Source: Earliella scabrosa
Taxonomy: Eukaryota > Basidiomycota > Agaricomycetes > Polyporales > Polyporaceae
Reading direction: 5' to 3'
Assembly: GCA_022605405.1 (NCBI GenBank)
Contig: JABYQQ010000010.1
Coordinates: forward strand, 806,001 to 870,000
Length of the DNA stretch: 64,000 nt
The position numbers were made by a program, and so were the translations under genes. The notes below the pieces were generated by a model, which saw only the letters and a list, made by a program, of their open reading frames with translations, did no database searches and was not told where the DNA came from. Below, piece after piece: positions 59,994 through 64,000 of the stretch (within the stretch, counting starts at the first letter, position 1; every line of letters begins with the position of its first letter).

Positions 59994-60606
59994 TCAGGCC
60001 ACGCTGGAGTCAACTATAGTGAGCAACACAAATCCGACGCACTCAGAGCATGTAGAACCACACACCATGATGAGCTGCACCAAAGGCGTACTCGGCACCG
60101 TTCTTGCTGATGATCCGCGCATCCACCATCTTGTACAGAAGATTGATGATCCAGTGCTGGCAGTTCCATTGGCCGTCCGGCTTGTGCACTAGGACCTTCC
60201 ATGCAATACGTTCGATCTCTTGACGATGAGCGAGAGACATCACACCCAGAGAGATCCGTCGAGCGCCATGAGTCGCGTTACCGGGCGATCTGGTTTGGGG
60301 TCCCCAGTAGACGAGACGGCGCGTGGGGATGATGGTTGCTCCCCGGGCTTGGCCGGGCAGCACGAAGATGGGCTCGTCCTCCTGTACGAGATGGATGAGC
60401 TTGCCTCCACCCCCGCTTACCTCCCAGTAGATGCTCCAGTGCAGATCGCGAGCTCTGACGTTGTGTAACTGGCGGGGACCGTACACGAGAATGAAGACCT
60501 CCCTGGGTTCGTTGACTTCCCGGTAAAGATGGTCGTTGCTAGGAGGGGCGAGCGAGGTGCGCAACCCGTCCCTTCCCTGTTCTCTGAACCAAGTAAAGTC
60601 GGCCAT
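59994..60606 (-). CDS. Uncharacterised small protein, H...C-Q-x-W family, copy C
   Basis: Exon 1 (60606-60066) plus a 20-bp last exon (60013-59994) give 186 aa. Without splicing the frame stops at 60043 and gives 187 aa with a different last seven residues. The spliced form is preferred because the phase-1 intron sits at the same place as in copies A and B. Motifs: VFILVYGPRQ, DLHWSIYWEV with His56, helix RQEIERIAWKV, and QWNCQHWIINLLYKMVDARIIS with Cys149. This copy has the NC-box form closest to the NCEHF-type box of LRAT proteins. A TATA-like element (cttata at 60739-60744 on +) lies about 135 bp upstream. It is adjacent to copy B in the same orientation. Confidence 0.8.
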
Positions 60607-61337
60607 GACTGAGTGCGGTGGAAGCGATGTTCATGAGAGTGGGACGAGGTTCAAGAGATGGGGACGTACCGTATAACGGGGGATGGGGATGGTCAGGAAG
60701 AGAAATCTGAGGATAATGCCAGCGCGCAAATGGGGCCTCTTATACGAGCCCCAACCGCCCCAGCTCGATCCTTCGCTTAGCGAGGTGAGCTCGGTCCCTG
60801 TGTGTCGGCAAACATGCGCGCCGTCTGTACGATCGGCTGGCCCTGAGTCTTCCGCCTCTGCGGGGTCATTTGCCACACTGACTTCATTGTCCGCCAGTTA
60901 CGCTGTTGATTGTCGCATAGCATGTCGGTCATGCATGTCCGCTTCTGGACAACCCATAGTCGCCGCGAGTTGGGGTTACGGGGTAACGTTCGAGATTACC
61001 GTCATGGCTGGTGAAGGACAATTAGACAGTGGGTGGAATACACCTCCTTCTGATTCTGCTTGTGACAATTGTAAAATCTTCTACGGTGCTCACCTTGAGA
61101 CTGAACAAAGTTCGACCCTGAGGTTGCTCCGCAGTGCGAGCGGTTAACCGGTAATTAGACCTGTGACCGCGTGTCACGCTAGGAACGTGCTGGAACCTAA
61201 TACACCGGGAGCTGACCTGAGCATTGTCCACCACACTCTTGTTCCTCCTGACCACAGACACCAAGGTATTTCTTGAGAGAGCGTATTGTAGTGCGGCTGA
61301 ACACTGATCCCGACTCGGACACAGATAGCGATCAGCC
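60607..61337. promoter_or_regulatory. Divergent intergenic region, copy C (-) and Trx-TPR gene (+)
   Basis: About 730 bp. The TATA-like element of copy C is near 60740. Nothing else is recognised; frames here have no motif. Confidence 0.35.
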
Positions 61338-62274
61338 ATGACGAAACCTATCACAGTCGAATCTGTCAGCCACTGGAACACCACACTACGCGCGGCAAAG
61401 GAGAAGAGCCAACCGATCTTTGTGGACTTCTTTGCTACGTGGTGCGGTCCTTGCAAGGTGAGAGACTACAGCGCCGATCTCAGCCGGACTGGGACTCGGT
61501 TCTCATAAGTGCTTCGCCTACCGACAGGTCATTGCCCCCGTATTCGAGCAGCTTGCCGCTCAATATCCGCACGCCGTGTTCCTCAAAGTCGACGTCGATA
61601 GACTGCAGCAGATCGCGGCGAAGTACAACGTCACTGCGATGCCCACTTTCTACGCCATCAAAGAGAGTGGTCCAGTAGACTCGATTCGGGGTGCGAACAC
61701 GCAGGGGCTCGTAGCAATGGTTGCGAAACATGCATCCGCCCCTGCGCTACCCGCAGAAGCGGAGAAGGCGAAGACAGAGGGCAATGCGGCGTTTGCCAAG
61801 GAAGAATATCAACGCGCCATCGAGTGCTACACTCGCGCGATCGAAGCCGCACCTCAGTCTGCAGTCTTGTACGGGAACCGCGCCCTCGCATACATCAAAT
61901 TGGCGAAATCTCCTGGCGTAACGAGAGAGGAACGTGAGGAAGCGAGGCCCAAAGCCTTGCAGGATGCGATTCACGCGACCACCAAAGACGACAGGTGGGG
62001 AAAGGGATGGGTACGGATGGCAGAAGCGTTGCTGTTGAGCGTGGATGAGGAAGGAAGGGAGGGCGTCGCTGAGCATCTCCGGTCAGAAGGGCTCAAGAAG
62101 GCACTCGATGGAGCTGAGGAAGCTTTGCAGAATGCCGTCGGGCGTTCGGAGGGAAAGGTCAAAGCGGGTGAGTTCACACTCACATTTAATGGGGTTGAGC
62201 GTCGCTTTTGACATGTTATCGCAGAGGCACAGAAGATGTTGGAGGAAGTTCAGGCCCAGATCAGAGCACTGTAG
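61338..62274 (+). CDS. Thioredoxin domain fused to a TPR-like C-terminus
   Basis: Three exons (61338-61457, 61528-62167, 62225-62274) give 269 aa. The N-terminal thioredoxin fold carries the active site WCGPCK (35-40), with intron 1 immediately after Lys40, and the cis-proline segment VTAMPTFYA. From about residue 140, EKAKTEGNAAFAKEEYQRAIECYTRAIEAAP and the following AVLYGNRALAYIKLA match a TPR helix pair, with a further degenerate repeat and a coiled end (AQKMLEEVQAQIRAL). Thioredoxins reduce disulfides; a TPR partner suggests docking to a chaperone or other complex, similar to plant and fungal Trx-TPR proteins. The protein has no signal peptide, so a cytosolic location is likely. Confidence 0.92.
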
Positions 62275-62793
62275 GATACGACGCGTAACGGTACACGGGT
62301 GTATGAGTACTCATCTGACGATTGCTGTGTAACTCTCCGAAGCCCTCTAGTAGTTTCGTCCATTCCTCCAGCTGTCGAATCGAGATTGACGTCAAGGCAG
62401 GAGAGTATGACACACGATACTTAGGCTCTTCTTCCGCATTCCTATCGATCGAGTTAAGCCGAATGGAGGAGTCAAAGGAGGGTGGACACAGTGGAAGAGC
62501 ATCGAGGGAGCATTGAAAAGCCTCCTCACCTCGCCTCATCGTCATTGGACGCCCTGGCGGTACCACGTGACATAAACGCGTCGCGTTCACAAGGCATGTG
62601 CTTGGTTATGTACTTCAACCAATTCGACTTGAAGATCTAAGTGAGCTCACGCTCCTGGCAACTCTATAGCTACACAGCACTCAAGGACGCCAAAAGCTTC
62701 TCATCGTCCTGCATTACCTACGTGTCCAATGCCGATGTCCTACTTCATGCCCGAAACATTACACTCCCAGATCTATCCCAGCACAACTTGCAG
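62275..62793. other. Intergenic between convergent genes
   Basis: About 520 bp between the ends of the Trx-TPR and RUS-family genes. It probably holds two 3' UTRs; nothing else is recognised. Confidence 0.4.
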
Positions 62794-64000
62794 TCACGCA
62801 TTCTTCTTATCCTCTCCTACTCGTTCGAGCAGCTCTATCTCCATAGTAACCGGTGACCCACCAACCAGCGCATTTTCTTCTATCTTCCAACCCGCCGCCT
62901 TCGCCTGCTCCACGAATCCGGGGAACATGCGCGAAACGCATTCAAGCGCACCGCGCACAGCAAGTAGCTGCGTTTCGAACCCAGTAGGCGTCCTGCCGCC
63001 ACATTGACGCACGAGCTCATGTGCATGCGCCCATGCCTTGAGGTGGTCAGACGGGCTGTGCCCGTCCTTCAACGCGACGACGACGCGCGGGGCCGCAGAG
63101 GGCGCGGAGGCGAACCACAGAACGTACTTCTCGTCTGTGAAGGCTTCGAGGACGGCGGTGGTCTCTGCGTCGGTTAGCGCATGCTGGCGGAGGCGGGTAG
63201 TTGAAGAGAAGGAAAGCAGGGAGGGACTGTGGCCTGTGCACGGCTCCCGGAGCGCGGCGAAGGGAACCCCGAGCATGCAGCGTGCGGGGACGGTCTTGTC
63301 TTGACCTATCCATGACGACTCTCGGAAGATCTTTTCGCGACGAGAGACAGTCGCAGGAGGAAGTACGACTGCCTGGGAGGTTGCGGTACCGTGCACTACA
63401 TGCATAAAGCAATCAGCGTTAGGGTGTGTGTGGGACATGCAGCAGTAGACAGACTGACCATCGAAAGAGGACCGGTACACCTCCCACGCTATGCTCGCCC
63501 GCTGTCTATTGAACGAGCGCATGGAGATGACGCGGACAGCCATGACATTTGCCGCAAGGTGAAGGGCGATCAGAACGAAGAGGACAGCCCACGTCTCCTG
63601 CGGGCCGTGCACGTATTGCACGACAACCGTTCCGCACTGCCAGTTCAAAGTCATCTGCGTCAAAGAACGGATGCCACAAGTGAGAACCACAGCGTGCGCA
63701 CCAACATGCCCAGCAGCGCGAGCACAGTCTCCTTGCTCCCATCCTTCGCGCTCAAGTCGCCGACGTCGCCGGCCCGCTCGCCCGCAGTGGCGAAGTGCAC
63801 AGTGAGCGCCGCCTTCGAGCCTCCTGCGACAGCCCCGCACAGCGCGCGTGACGCCCCGCTCAGGCAGAGCGCGACGATGCGCAGGGGTGAGTCCGCGGTC
63901 GGGACGACGTACGGGTACTGCGACGAGAGCGTGACCGTAGCGAGGTATGGCGACAGCGTGTCGGTGATGATCGCCACGTCGTTGAAGATGTCCGCCAGGA
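62794..64000 (-). CDS. RUS (root UVB sensitive / DUF647) family membrane protein, partial at the right edge
   Basis: Minus-strand exons 63395-62794, 63459-63654 and from 63702 past the window end; the 5' part is missing. The visible N-terminal exon holds the family signature LADIFNDVAIITDTL, ALCLSGASRALCGAVAGGSKAALTVHFA and GDVGDLSAKDGSKETVLALLGML. Splicing of a 47-bp intron joins this to MTLNWQCGTVVVQYVHGPQETWAVLFVLIALHLAANVMAVR, a membrane segment typical of the family. The C-terminal part is less conserved. RUS proteins are known in plants (RUS1/RUS2, light and vitamin B6 related) and in animals (C16orf58/RUSF1). The molecular role in fungi is not established. A GTCAGT donor precedes the VHGTATSQAVVLPP exon. 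Confidence 0.9.
   Translation of the reverse strand, partial: PGGHLQRRGDHHRHAVAIPRYGHALVAVPVRRPDRGLTPAHRRALPERGVTRAVRGCRRRLEGGAHCALRHCGRAGRRRRRLEREGWEQGDCARAAGHVGAHAVVLTCGIRSLTQMTLNWQCGTVVVQYVHGPQETWAVLFVLIALHLAANVMAVRVISMRSFNRQRASIAWEVYRSSFDGQSVYCCMSHTHPNADCFMHVVHGTATSQAVVLPPATVSRREKIFRESSWIGQDKTVPARCMLGVPFAALREPCTGHSPSLLSFSSTTRLRQHALTDAETTAVLEAFTDEKYVLWFASAPSAAPRVVVALKDGHSPSDHLKAWAHAHELVRQCGGRTPTGFETQLLAVRGALECVSRMFPGFVEQAKAAGWKIEENALVGGSPVTMEIELLERVGEDKKNA

Noticed and set aside
1..64000. CRISPR arrays, riboswitches, tRNA or rRNA genes
   Set aside because: No regularly spaced repeats, no conserved riboswitch core and no convincing tRNA box A/B pair were seen by eye; a tRNAscan run would be decisive for tRNAs.

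Overview
The window looks like chromosomal DNA of a filamentous basidiomycete, most likely an Agaricomycete. Nearly every gene is cut by short GT-AG introns (about 47-70 bp), coding sequence is GC-rich, and the gene content is typical of that group: a GH18 chitinase, SIN3, MED22, F-box/LRR paralogs, small kinase-like paralogs and a BAS2-like cysteine-rich secreted protein. There are no ribosomal RNA genes, CRISPR arrays or bacterial-type operons. I did not recognise any tRNA. Splice models were built by hand from donor/acceptor motifs, reading-frame phase and family alignment, and all multi-exon models given keep phase.

Layout. (1) 1-12.7 kb is an ordered housekeeping block: the 3' part of a three-module cysteine-rich secreted protein (+), SIN3 corepressor (+), an eIF4E-family protein with long tails (-), a secreted GH18 chitinase (+) and Mediator subunit MED22 (-). 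(2) 13.1-28.6 kb is an accessory block: an F-box/LRR gene, a broken F-box paralog carrying two different TIR elements, an NAD(P)-binding epimerase-like gene, an aldo/keto reductase (AKR1), a small protein of an unnamed H...C-Q-x-W family (copy A), an APH-like kinase, and a tandem pair of kinase-like genes. (3) 28.9-50.1 kb is gene-poor. The only gene I can support there is a bHLH transcription factor (37.2-39.7 kb, -), flanked by about 8.3 kb and 10.5 kb without convincing genes. (4) 50.1-60.6 kb is a second accessory block, mostly on the minus strand, with the same families as block 2: AKR2, AKR3 (near copies of each other), a METTL18/Hpm1-like methyltransferase, an F-box-like fragment, a kinase-like relic, and H...C-Q-x-W family copies B and C. 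(5) 61.3-64 kb returns to conserved genes: a thioredoxin-TPR fusion (+) and the C-terminal part of a RUS/DUF647 protein (-), which runs off the right edge.

How the parts relate. The housekeeping genes act separately in chromatin and transcription control (SIN3, MED22, bHLH), translation (eIF4E), wall remodelling (chitinase), ribosomal protein methylation (Hpm1-like) and redox or folding (Trx-TPR). The two accessory blocks carry the same rare set of families (F-box, AKR, kinase-like, H...C-Q-x-W) in mirrored orientation. This suggests an old inverted segmental duplication, or a family neighbourhood that keeps expanding by local duplication and decay. The strongest observations are the two TIR elements inserted in one F-box paralog, with target-site duplications that restore the reading frame exactly when removed, and the three-copy H...C-Q-x-W family, which resembles circularly permuted papain-fold (LRAT/PPPDE-type) enzymes.
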